Below, in pieces: positions 26,102-33,213 of a stretch of DNA of 64,000 nucleotides. The first letter of the stretch is position 1. Each line of letters starts with the position of its first letter. The notes beneath the pieces are model-generated. The model worked only from the letters and a program-made list of their open reading frames with translations. It searched no databases and was not told where the DNA came from. Made by a program: the position numbers and the translations under genes. The DNA comes from Bradyrhizobium sp. CB1015. GTDB taxonomy: Bacteria > Pseudomonadota > Alphaproteobacteria > Rhizobiales > Xanthobacteraceae. Where the stretch lies: the NCBI RefSeq assembly GCF_025200925.1, contig NZ_CP104174.1, positions 2,356,001 to 2,420,000 of the forward strand, in the 5' to 3' direction.

Positions 26102-26122
26102 TTTAGGTCATATTTAGGTCAT
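26102..26122 (+). promoter_or_regulatory. Tandem TTTAGGTCAT boxes one helical turn apart
   Basis: TTTAGGTCAT occurs at 26102-26111 and again at 26113-26122, an 11-base period, about 50 bases upstream of the secreted-protein start at 26173. Direct repeats with helical spacing next to a start are typical of regulator sites. Confidence 0.45.
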
Positions 26123-26172
26123 TTTGGAATTGTGGTGGGAATATTCTGTTTGGTTTGAGAAGGAGGATTGCC

Positions 26173-26460
26173 ATGAAGAAAATGTTCTTAGCGGCCGCTG
26201 TCGCGGCAGTGATGGTAGTCGGCTCCCAGGTAGAGGCCGCAGAACTTCCAAGCTTTGAATTGAAAGGCCTTCCGATCACGGGACATCAGGTCGCAGTAAT
26301 GGGAGCGCAAGATGTTAAGCAACAGTCGGCGACCCCAACGCTGATGTATGGCGGGATGCCGGCGTCGCCGCATCAGATCGCCGTCCTGACGCCGCGGCCC
26401 AGCATGACCGCGAAGGGAGCGGCCGTGAAGCTGACCACAGTCGGCTTGTCAGAGCGATAA
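26173..26460 (+). CDS. Small secreted protein with two internal repeats (95 aa)
   Basis: AGAAGGAGGATTGCC precedes ATG 26173, which is preferred over an in-frame start 18 bases upstream. MKKMFLAAAVAAVMVVGSQV is a signal peptide, cut near VEAA. The mature part holds two similar units, FELKGLPITGHQVAVMG and LMYGGMPASPHQIAVLTPR, each with a Gly-x-Pro-x(3)-His-Gln-x-Ala-Val core. Proteins with this repeat are known in Bradyrhizobium but have no assigned role. The tandem boxes at 26102 may regulate it. A DUF1127 protein follows. Confidence 0.65.
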   Translation: MKKMFLAAAVAAVMVVGSQVEAAELPSFELKGLPITGHQVAVMGAQDVKQQSATPTLMYGGMPASPHQIAVLTPRPSMTAKGAAVKLTTVGLSER

Positions 26461-26604
26461 GGCGACAGCGGCGCTTGCTGGCGTAATGGCTTCGGTGGCC
26501 ATCTGCTCCGTTGCCATCACAACGTATCCTTAGGACTGCACCCGCAAACAAGGCAGCGGCGACGATGCGTCTGCCGGCCGAGTTGGGACTCCGGAGATTG
26601 CGCA

Positions 26605-26838
26605 ATGAGCACAACCTATAGAGCATTAGGGTGGAACAGACGGCTGGCTTCTGGAGGGCGCGTCGTCAGCTTTCTGGAAAGATGTTGGGAGGCATTTCAA
26701 GAAGCGGGCGAACGCCAGAGGCTACGCGCCGCTCTGTTCGATCTAAGTGACAGGGAACTGATGGACATCGGTACTTCGCGTGGCGAGATCGACTACGTCG
26801 CCTCGAACCGAGGGAGCGACCCGCGAGGCGTCCGATAA
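26605..26838 (+). CDS. DUF1127 protein (77 aa)
   Basis: The C-terminal half, RQRLRAALFDLSDRELMDIG followed by TSRGEIDYVAS, is the DUF1127 signature (LxxLsDrELaDIGisRxdI). The N-terminus is longer than in the minimal 45-residue forms. Small Arg-rich DUF1127 proteins of alphaproteobacteria have been linked to RNA turnover and to phosphate or carbon metabolism. Here it lies 145 bases after the secreted protein gene and 16 bases before a weak small frame. Confidence 0.75.
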   Translation: MSTTYRALGWNRRLASGGRVVSFLERCWEAFQEAGERQRLRAALFDLSDRELMDIGTSRGEIDYVASNRGSDPRGVR

Positions 26839-26849
26839 ACGCAAGGAGA

Positions 26850-27077
26850 GTGCCATGCCAACTCGTTGTTTGCATCGCTCTCCCGGAGACCACGACCTCG
26901 CAATGCGCTTCCTTCAAGTCGATCTGGTATGGAAGCTATTGGCTCGAGGAGCCCAGGCGGCAATCGGCCGGCATGATCGCTCGAAATGTTACGACCGCAG
27001 CGTCGTGCCTTCGCCCAGCTCGGGACCGCTTGGCTTCAGTCCGGCGAGCGGTGTTAGCGATTGCCCTACGACTATAA
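26850..27077 (+). CDS. Possible small protein after DUF1127 (75 aa)
   Basis: AAGGAGAG sits directly before a GTG at 26850 (frame MPCQLVVCIALPETTTSQ, later FKSIWYGSYWLEEPRRQ) and an ATG at 26855 in another frame. The GTG frame contains an aromatic-rich helix (SIWYGSYWLEE) and looks more protein-like than the ATG frame. The choice is not secure and no family is recognised. Confidence 0.3.
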   Translation: MPCQLVVCIALPETTTSQCASFKSIWYGSYWLEEPRRQSAGMIARNVTTAASCLRPARDRLASVRRAVLAIALRL

Positions 27078-27129
27078 CCAGTCCCGGAGTACGACAGTCG
27101 TGAATCTGCATTTCGTCTCCCAGGAGAGG

Positions 27130-28269
27130 ATGCGCGACCAAATTACCATCCCCAGGTTAGAGGTCGGCGAGCTGTCGGAGCGGAAAGGCCAGGGCCGCGA
27201 CCTGCGAATAGATGCCTGTCGGGGCATCGCGCTGTGGTGCATCTTTCTCGACCATGTTCCCAACAACGTCGGAACTTGGCTGACGCTACGGAACTACGGC
27301 TTCAGCGATGCCGCCGAGGTATTCATGTTCGTTTCCGGCGTAACCTGCGCGATCGCCTACGGCAAGGCATGGCGCCGCGAGGGCTGGACCGGAGTGATCA
27401 TCCGGACGCTGCGGCGAAGCTGGGACATCTATGTCGCATTTCTGTTGCTCACGCTCGCTTGCGCCATCCTGGTTCACGTTGCTGGCGGAGGCCGCCTTGC
27501 TGACGAGAGCAATACGCGCATTCTACTGGACCATCCGGGCGCGACGCTCGCGCGCACGGCGATCCTGCAATACCGTCCGGTCAATACCGACGTGTTGCCG
27601 ACCTTCGTGCTTTTTCATCTCTCGTTCGCGCCCTTGCTGTGGCTGCTGCTGCGACTGCCGAACGTGACGCTTGTCGCCTCGCTGGCGCTCTATGCGCTGG
27701 TGCATATCTTCGGCTGGACCGTCACTGCGTGGCCGAACGGCCACTGGGCCTTCAATCCGCTGGCCTGGCAGTTGCTGGTTGTACTTGGCGCCTGGTGGAC
27801 GATCGCGGGCGAGAGAGTGCTGCCGATTTTGATGACACGCACAGCTCTTACAGTTTCAGTCTTATATCTGCTGCTCAGCTTGATCGTCGCCTTGAGCTGG
27901 CGCATCAGGCCTCTGGAAGCAGTAATTCCGCAGCTGCTGAAGCTGTACCCCTTGGACAAATCGAATCTCGATCCATTTAGACTGCTGCATTTTTTGGCCA
28001 TGGCAGTGCTGGCGACCTGGTTCATGCCTCGCAAATGGCCTGGGCCGATGACGCCGGTGATGCGCGGTGCGATCCTCTGTGGCCAGAACTCGCTACCAAT
28101 CTATTGTCTCGGCGTTCTGCTGTCGTTCGCTGGCGATGTCGCCCGGCACGACATCTCGGACGGACTTGCGATGCAGATAGCCCTTAGTTTCGGTGGCATC
28201 GTGGCGATGATCGCGGCCGCAACGCTGCTGAACTTGCTCGACATCAAATCCAGACAGCAACAACGATAA
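27130..28269 (+). CDS. OpgC-like membrane acyltransferase
   Basis: CCCAGGAGAGG precedes ATG 27130. The protein (379 aa) has the OpgC signature at its N-terminus, DLRIDACRGIALWCIFLDHV and NYGFSDAAEVFMFVSGVTCA, followed by about ten membrane helices. OpgC proteins transfer succinyl groups to periplasmic glucans. Related acyltransferase-3-like proteins modify other envelope glycans, and in rhizobia cyclic beta-glucan substitution affects osmotic adaptation and host interaction. The gene is not next to a glucan synthase here, so the exact substrate is inferred from the family. Confidence 0.85.
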   Translation: MRDQITIPRLEVGELSERKGQGRDLRIDACRGIALWCIFLDHVPNNVGTWLTLRNYGFSDAAEVFMFVSGVTCAIAYGKAWRREGWTGVIIRTLRRSWDIYVAFLLLTLACAILVHVAGGGRLADESNTRILLDHPGATLARTAILQYRPVNTDVLPTFVLFHLSFAPLLWLLLRLPNVTLVASLALYALVHIFGWTVTAWPNGHWAFNPLAWQLLVVLGAWWTIAGERVLPILMTRTALTVSVLYLLLSLIVALSWRIRPLEAVIPQLLKLYPLDKSNLDPFRLLHFLAMAVLATWFMPRKWPGPMTPVMRGAILCGQNSLPIYCLGVLLSFAGDVARHDISDGLAMQIALSFGGIVAMIAAATLLNLLDIKSRQQQR

Positions 28270-28397
28270 TTTCACGCTGCGACGACATTGCAGGTCCAGG
28301 GTCGGTTGGGTGCCACCTCTCTCTGACGCCTGATTTCGCGCGCTAAGGTGCGTGCCTGGCGCGGTTTTCCTCCGAGGCCTCGATGATGTCTGCTGTT

Positions 28398-28566
28398 GAC
28401 CCTGGCTGTGTAAAAACGCGAACAGTCGAAAGCCAGCTAGAACCACGTTCTTTTGTTCGCCATTTCGCTTGAAATTGCTTGCGAGCATGAGCGCTACATC
28501 GGCCTTCGACGAAAAACTTGTGCTATCGCACTCGACCGTCGGGGCGTTTTCACACAGCCAAGACCC
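28398..28566. repeat. Miniature inverted-repeat element, copy B (169 bp)
   Basis: The left end is CCTGGCTGTGTAAAAACG, and the right end is CGTTTTCACACAGCCAAGACC. The inverted ends agree at 16 of 18 positions. The element is noncoding and has the same length as copy C (31156). Its first half is nearly identical to copy A (12550). A transposase encoded elsewhere would be needed to move it. Confidence 0.7.
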
Positions 28567-28671
28567 ATAGCAGATATTGCGTACCTGAGTTTTGTCACAA
28601 AGAATGGCCGCGCGAACTAGAAACGGTTCGAGCGAACCTCTACTTCCTGTTTCTGAAGTACGATTTGGACC

Positions 28672-28872
28672 AGAGTTTATAGTGCTCGGTTGTCGCCATC
28701 CTCGAAAAACAGCTGATTAGCTCGCGTCATTAGCTGTCAACTCGCTAAGAATCGCGGAATTACTGTATCCATACGCAGCTCTTTCCAACTACGTAGAACG
28801 CAGACAGTTTTACGAAACTACTTCCAGTTGCCCTGAGGTATGTCTGGGATTAGAGTTTATATTGCTCGGTTG
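28672..28872. repeat. 21-bp direct repeats flanking a duplicated gene fragment
   Basis: AGAGTTTATAGTGCTCGGTTG-like sequence at 28672-28692 recurs at 28852-28872 with one mismatch. The 160 bases between them are mostly a degraded copy (about 28690-28830) of the inside of the gene at 29160 (its 29322-29462), with scattered substitutions and a small gap. The block therefore looks like an insertion made of paralogous gene sequence within a former single copy of the 21-mer. Confidence 0.6.
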
Positions 28873-28958
28873 AAGTCGCGGAGGCGCTCAGACAGCCTTT
28901 TCCGCTGCTTCGAACGCCAGCCGTCTCGGCCGAGACCACCATCCGACAGGAGGTAAAA

Positions 28959-29153
28959 ATGGCTATGAGAGACGAAGAGGATCGCGAAATTCAAAGAATG
29001 CTCGCTGAAAGTGGCGTGTTGAAAGAGGGTATGACTCTCGATGGCGTCATGCGCATTTCCGAGCGCTTGAATGATATACGGGGAGGCCTCTCTTGGTGGG
29101 TTTTCCGCAAAAAGGACAAGGACGGCGGGACCTATACTTTTTTCGGTGGCTAA
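28959..29153 (+). CDS. Unknown 64-aa protein with Gly-Gly/aromatic C-terminus
   Basis: GACAGGAGGTAAAA gives a strong ribosome site. The protein starts MAMRDEEDREIQRMLAESGV, has a predicted helix up to MRISERLNDI, then RGGLSWWVFRKKDKDGG, and ends in TYTFFGG. The acidic, helical N-terminal half and the short Gly/aromatic C-terminal half look like a leader-core layout, but they could equally be an ordinary small protein. It is followed after six bases by the 371-residue gene at 29160. The pair is visibly more AT-rich than its neighbours. No family is recognised. Confidence 0.65.
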   Translation: MAMRDEEDREIQRMLAESGVLKEGMTLDGVMRISERLNDIRGGLSWWVFRKKDKDGGTYTFFGG

Positions 29154-29159
29154 AAGCCT

Positions 29160-30275
29160 GTGATTGATCCATCGGACGATTCGCCATTTTTCCGGTTGGT
29201 CCTCGATGGATTGAACGGAGCTGTGACAGGTGCTGCCGCGCGAGATAAGTTCCTCTGCGAGTCGGCTATTATGGCTCGCGCGGCGCACGTGCTCGGTTCA
29301 AAGCAGGATAGTCGGCTTGATGCTGTTATCGCCCTCCTCGAAAAGCAGCTGAATAGCTCGCATCAAATATCATTAGCTGACAACTCGCTAAGGATCGCGG
29401 AATTACTGTATCCGTATGCAGCTCTTTCCAACTATATAGGACGCATTCAGTTTTACGAAATATGGCTAGATGAATTCGCGCGAGTGAGGCAGTTTATTCC
29501 AGACCGGCCAAAGTTTCTCGACTGTGAGGACCAATTCATTCTTTACATGGCCGGCCGCAGTAAGTTGCCAGCTCTTGTGAGCGATTCTTGGCACTCTTTC
29601 TACAAGAGGGCATACGATTTTAACGTTGAGCAGTGCTACGTGCTCACTCACCGATACATGTACTCTACGGACTTTGGCCAGCATGCCCTGGCAGTTAGCT
29701 GGATTGCCCCGGCCTTGCTCATTATCGCTGGTAAGTCCGCGTTATGGGGAAATTTTGATCTCTTCTTTGAGTCTGCATTCTGCGCCCTCTCAGCAAACCT
29801 CGATCCGCATGAGGTCCTCCTCATCGATAGCCTGTCGAGAATGTTTATGCCGCAGCTGAAAAGCATGCTGAAGCAGGACGACGTACAAAGTGTTTATCAT
29901 GAGCTCTTCGTTTATAGCCTTTTCAAAATGCAGAGGGATAGAGTTTTCCTTTCTGGAACGACAAGCAATGCTAGTCGCGGAAAGTTATTAACTAACTTCG
30001 TTGCGTCTTTGGCTTCAAAGTCGCCAGACAAGATTGTCCAGGGCCTTCGTGCGATACAATCTGTATGCCCTCGCACCTTCTACAACGAGGTGTGCATTGA
30101 AAAACTGAGTTGGCTCTCAGCAACGGCGGGGATGAAGACCTTGTTCGAGAAGGAAATTAGGAGTGCCGGAAGGGAATTAGAACCGGGAGTCTATGACGAA
30201 TATCGGCGACTTGTGAACGTTGAGTTTGAGAAGCTTCGAAGCTTGCCGGCTCCCGAGCCTTTGATGCATCGCTAG
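29160..30275 (+). CDS. Unknown 371-aa protein, partner of the 64-aa gene
   Basis: The frame starts at GTG 29160, six bases after the small gene, so the two are co-transcribed. The sequence is mostly helical (RLDAVIALLEKQLNSSHQIS, ELLYPYAALSNYIGRIQFYE, DCEDQFILYMAGRSK), with no signal peptide, clear membrane span or nucleotide-binding motif. It could be a helical-repeat scaffold or a small-molecule-modifying enzyme of unknown type. The composition is unlike the flanking genes, which suggests transfer. A 140-base degenerate copy of its interior lies just upstream at 28690-28830. I do not recognise the family with certainty. Confidence 0.65.
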   Translation: MIDPSDDSPFFRLVLDGLNGAVTGAAARDKFLCESAIMARAAHVLGSKQDSRLDAVIALLEKQLNSSHQISLADNSLRIAELLYPYAALSNYIGRIQFYEIWLDEFARVRQFIPDRPKFLDCEDQFILYMAGRSKLPALVSDSWHSFYKRAYDFNVEQCYVLTHRYMYSTDFGQHALAVSWIAPALLIIAGKSALWGNFDLFFESAFCALSANLDPHEVLLIDSLSRMFMPQLKSMLKQDDVQSVYHELFVYSLFKMQRDRVFLSGTTSNASRGKLLTNFVASLASKSPDKIVQGLRAIQSVCPRTFYNEVCIEKLSWLSATAGMKTLFEKEIRSAGRELEPGVYDEYRRLVNVEFEKLRSLPAPEPLMHR

Positions 30276-30339
30276 GGTCAATACCACTACTCACCTGCCA
30301 CTTGTGGAAGCGCTGGCCGACCTCCCGAGCGTTTCCGCT

Positions 30340-30445
30340 TGTGGCCCATGGCTGACCTCCGCTCTTGGCCTCGCACCGTCCGCTTCCGACGGCTGAGCGG
30401 AAAGCCATCGTGGAGACGCCGAGGGCAGCCTTTGACCAAAAGCCT
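30340..30445. repeat. Dispersed ~105-bp intergenic repeat, copy 1
   Basis: It begins GTGGCCCATGGCTGACCTCC, runs through GTCCGCTTCC and GAGCGGAA, and ends GCAGCCTTTGACC. It aligns along its whole length with 32819-32922 and partly with 31063-31158. It is noncoding. Confidence 0.55.
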
Positions 30446-30518
30446 TTCTTTGACCATGGGCGTCGCTCGTGGTGGAGCATTCTGCTATCGTGGCCTTTTC
30501 ATTGTTGAGTATCGGCCA

Positions 30519-31016
30519 ATGGAGCACGCGATGCCAAACAGCGAGGAGATCGAGGCGAAGTCGCACAACCCGGTGCCGCAGGGCTATGTGCTTGGTCCCG
30601 GAGAGGGTGAACACCTGATCCATTTTCGTGATGGCGGCAACATCTTCATCAAGGCCGACCCGGTAACGGGGTCCAATAATCTTGGCCTTCATTCAGCAGC
30701 TACCCAAGGGCTCAGGCATTCCAGTTCACCGACATCTCGACAGGGACGAAGCCTTCTACGTTCTGGAAGGCAGTGGCACGGTCACACTCAACGATGTGCG
30801 TCACTCTTGCGAAAAAGGTGGAACGATTTTCATACCCAGGAACACCTGGCATGGTTTCAGTAGTCCAGATCAGGAGCTGGTTCTGCTGTGGATCATGGTG
30901 CCCCCAGGCCTCGACGGTTTCTTTCGCGAAACCCGCAGCCGACCCGGCGAACCGCGAAAAGAATTGACGCGGAGCAGATCAACGCAATCGGTCTCAAATA
31001 TGGGGCAGAATACTAG
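30519..31016 (+). pseudogene. Cupin-domain protein with two compensating frameshifts
   Basis: The reading starts MEHAMPNSEEIEAKSHNPVP and runs to FIKADPVTGSNNL. It then shifts near 30680 to AFIQQLPKGSGIPVHRHLDR, DEAFYVLEGSGTVTLND and FIPRNTWHGF. It shifts back near 30970 to QINAIGLKYGAEY and a stop at 31014. The cupin motifs are visible: G(x5)HxH(x3)E (HRHLDRDE) and G(x5)PxG-type. The original protein would have had about 165 residues, a small cytoplasmic sugar- or metal-binding cupin. Two cancelling indels could also be sequencing errors. Confidence 0.65.
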
Positions 31017-31062
31017 CGGCCTCAGACATTTGCCTCGAACCGCTAAGACGCTGAGTCCGAAA

Positions 31063-31158
31063 TTGGCCCGTGGCTGACGTTGGCCCAGAGCGCTAGGGTG
31101 TCCGCTTTCGGCAGAGGACCCGACCAGCTCATGCTGGCCAACGAGGGCTGCCTTTGGC
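31063..31158. repeat. Dispersed intergenic repeat, copy 2, abutting miniature element C
   Basis: It begins ATTGGCCCGTGGCTGACGTT, continues with GTCCGCTTTCGGCAGAGG and ends GAGGGCTGCCTTTGGCC, directly joined to miniature element copy C. It has the same layout as copies 1 and 3 with more divergence in the middle. Confidence 0.5.
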
Positions 31159-31324
31159 CCTGGCTGTGTAAAAACGCGAAAGATTGAAGCTCGACTAGAA
31201 TTACGTTCTTCAGTTCGTTCTCTAAGTTGAATGCGCTCGCGAGGTTGCCCGCTAAGACGGTCTTGAACGAATAACGTTTTCTATCGCGGTCAAGCATCCT
31301 GCCGTTTTCACACAGCCAAGACCC
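31156..31324. repeat. Miniature inverted-repeat element, copy C (169 bp)
   Basis: The left end is CCTGGCTGTGTAAAAACGCG and the right end is CGTTTTCACACAGCCAAGACC, identical to the ends of copy B. The interior has diverged from copy B, but the total length is the same. It lies directly after a dispersed repeat and 116 bases before the iron-sulphur protein at 31440. Confidence 0.7.
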
Positions 31325-31439
31325 AAAGGCGACATATCGGCGGCTACTTGGTCGTATACGCGTTGCCATTTGTGGACTAAGTTCGAAATCATGTCCAAAA
31401 CGTAGCTGGTCTATCAGCAGGCCCGGAGCTGGTGAGCCA

Positions 31440-32801
31440 ATGAATGAGGTTCCGTTCGCGACGGCCCTGGCCGAATATGTCGAGGAAATGCTCGATGCCT
31501 GCACGCGATGCGGCAAGTGCGTTGAGGTTTGTCCGAGCGTTGAGCCGGCTGGCATCTCGGGTACAAAATCCGAAGATGTCATTGGCGGCATTCTCGAACT
31601 GGTACGTACCGGCGGCGGCCCGGAAGTATCGCGCAAATGGGCGCAATCCTGCATGCAGAGCGGGGAATGCATCAAGGCGTGCGACTACGGTGTCAATCCA
31701 CGCTTCCTGCTTACCATGGCGCGGCTTAGCACCGCGAAGGCGGATAACGAGCTTGCCGAACGACGTCGACAAGGCGTAGCGAGATATCGCGACGGTAGTC
31801 GCGGAGTGACCGTGCTTTCGCACCTGCAGCTCGATGCAGACATGCTCGAACGATTGGGTCAAAAATCGGCGTCGGTTTCCGTGCCCATTGAGGTACCGGA
31901 CTTCGTGTTTTACACCGGCTGCAATGTGCTCAAGACCCCGCACATTGCCTTGCTTGCTCTCGATATCATGGATGCGCTCGGCATCAGCTATCAGGTGATG
32001 GGCGGGCCGAGCCATTGTTGCGGAATCTCGCAATTGCGGACGGGCGACACCGAAATGTTCGGCCGCATGGCCTCCAGCACCATGGACAAGTTGGCCCACT
32101 CGAAGTCAGGCCAGGTCATCTCCTGGTGCCCGACCTGTTACATCCAGTACACGGAGAGCGTACTGCCGACGGCGGAACGTCAACGCGGCTCGCGGCCGTT
32201 CGAGATAAGTCCGTTCATGCGATTCCTTGCCAGCCGGCTGGCCGAGCTGAAGCCGCACTTGCAGCATCGGGTGGAAATGCGCGTCGCACTGCACAAGCAT
32301 CCGGGCGTGGCCGGCGTCGTGGAAGCCGCCACTGAAATTCTGAAGCTGATCCCCGGCGTGGAGCTGGTCGACCTGAAGCAACCGGCGGTGGGCCTGCAGA
32401 GCGTCAATGTCGGCGTCCTTCCGGCGTTCAAGCGCGAGTTGCAGCTCAGGGAGCTCGAGGCGGCGCACGACGCAGGCGTCGATGCGCTGGTGGCGGTCTA
32501 CCATTCCGATCATCGCGAGCTTTGCGCGCATGAGCGAGATTGGCCATTCCGGATTACCAACATCCTTGAGGTGGTCGGCGAAAGCATGGGTCTGCATCGG
32601 CACGATCGCTACAAGGAGCTCAAGATCATGCAGGATGCCGACCAGATCATCGCGGACTGTGGCGACCTGATCGCAAGGCACTCACTCGATCCTGGCGATG
32701 CGCGTGAGGTGGTGATCAAGGTGCTGCTTGGTGACCAGCCGCTTCCCTTGAAGGGCGGCATGCCGCCGGAGCAGCGCGCGGCAGGCGTGGCTCCGTCATA
32801 A
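31440..32801 (+). CDS. HdrC/HdrB-like iron-sulphur protein
   Basis: The N-terminus has a complete 4Fe-4S motif CTRCGKCVEVCP (about residues 21-32) and a second, altered one, CMQSGECIKACDYG. The first CCG domain follows (FYTGCNVLKTPH, GGPSHCCGISQL, ISWCPTCYIQY), as in heterodisulfide-reductase subunit B and GlpC/GlcF-type proteins. The second CCG domain has lost its cysteines: VALHKHPGVAG and VAVYHSDHREL stand where CH and CP-C are expected. The protein could carry electrons between a flavoprotein and a quinone or disulphide in the cytoplasm. It has no flavoprotein partner nearby. Confidence 0.8.
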   Translation: MNEVPFATALAEYVEEMLDACTRCGKCVEVCPSVEPAGISGTKSEDVIGGILELVRTGGGPEVSRKWAQSCMQSGECIKACDYGVNPRFLLTMARLSTAKADNELAERRRQGVARYRDGSRGVTVLSHLQLDADMLERLGQKSASVSVPIEVPDFVFYTGCNVLKTPHIALLALDIMDALGISYQVMGGPSHCCGISQLRTGDTEMFGRMASSTMDKLAHSKSGQVISWCPTCYIQYTESVLPTAERQRGSRPFEISPFMRFLASRLAELKPHLQHRVEMRVALHKHPGVAGVVEAATEILKLIPGVELVDLKQPAVGLQSVNVGVLPAFKRELQLRELEAAHDAGVDALVAVYHSDHRELCAHERDWPFRITNILEVVGESMGLHRHDRYKELKIMQDADQIIADCGDLIARHSLDPGDAREVVIKVLLGDQPLPLKGGMPPEQRAAGVAPS

Positions 32802-32818
32802 CAGCTTGAGGCGCCTAT

Positions 32819-32922
32819 TGGCCCGTGGCTGACTTCTGCTCTTAGCCCCGCGCTGTCCGCTTCCAAGAGCTGAGCGGAATAGCGTAATGGAGCTGCCGAG
32901 GGTAGCCTTTGACCCCAAGCCG
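32819..32922. repeat. Dispersed ~105-bp intergenic repeat, copy 3
   Basis: It begins TGGCCCGTGGCTGACTTCTG and contains GTCCGCTTCC and GAGCGGAA, ending GTAGCCTTTGACC. It aligns with copy 1 at roughly three of four positions. The rest of 32923-33148 holds nothing recognisable. Confidence 0.55.
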
Positions 32923-33148
32923 AAGCCATCAAAAGGGGCGGGTGCATCTCGATCGATAGCCCTGATTGCGCTTCAGCGGCCCATTGGGCGGGCAACTAAG
33001 CGATCCAAACAACTCAAATCGACGAGTAGAATCGACAATGAGCTGTAGTCGCGAGCGCAGGCAGCGCGATCAGGCGGATTAATTGGCCCTCTCGTTGCGA
33101 GCCCAAACGTCAGCGATTCTGACGGTCCAACGCAGCAGGTCGCGATCG

Positions 33149-33180
33149 GATGCTGTGCTAGGATGATGCTGTGCTAAGAT
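33149..33180 (+). promoter_or_regulatory. Tandem 16-bp repeat with two -10-like boxes
   Basis: GATGCTGTGCTAGGAT (33149-33164) is followed directly by GATGCTGTGCTAAGAT. Each unit holds a TG-extended -10-like hexamer (TAGGAT, TAAGAT). The duplicate lies 34 bases upstream of the GTG start of the large cyclase. Confidence 0.4.
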
Positions 33181-33213
33181 GCAGATACGCCTCGCCAGAT
33201 CGGGGGATGATCC

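Noticed and set aside
31043..31675. 210-codon minus-strand frame over miniature element C
   Set aside because: It runs through the repeat, the element and the start of the Fe-S gene; similarity to frames at 28093 and 12522 comes from the shared element, not from a protein family.
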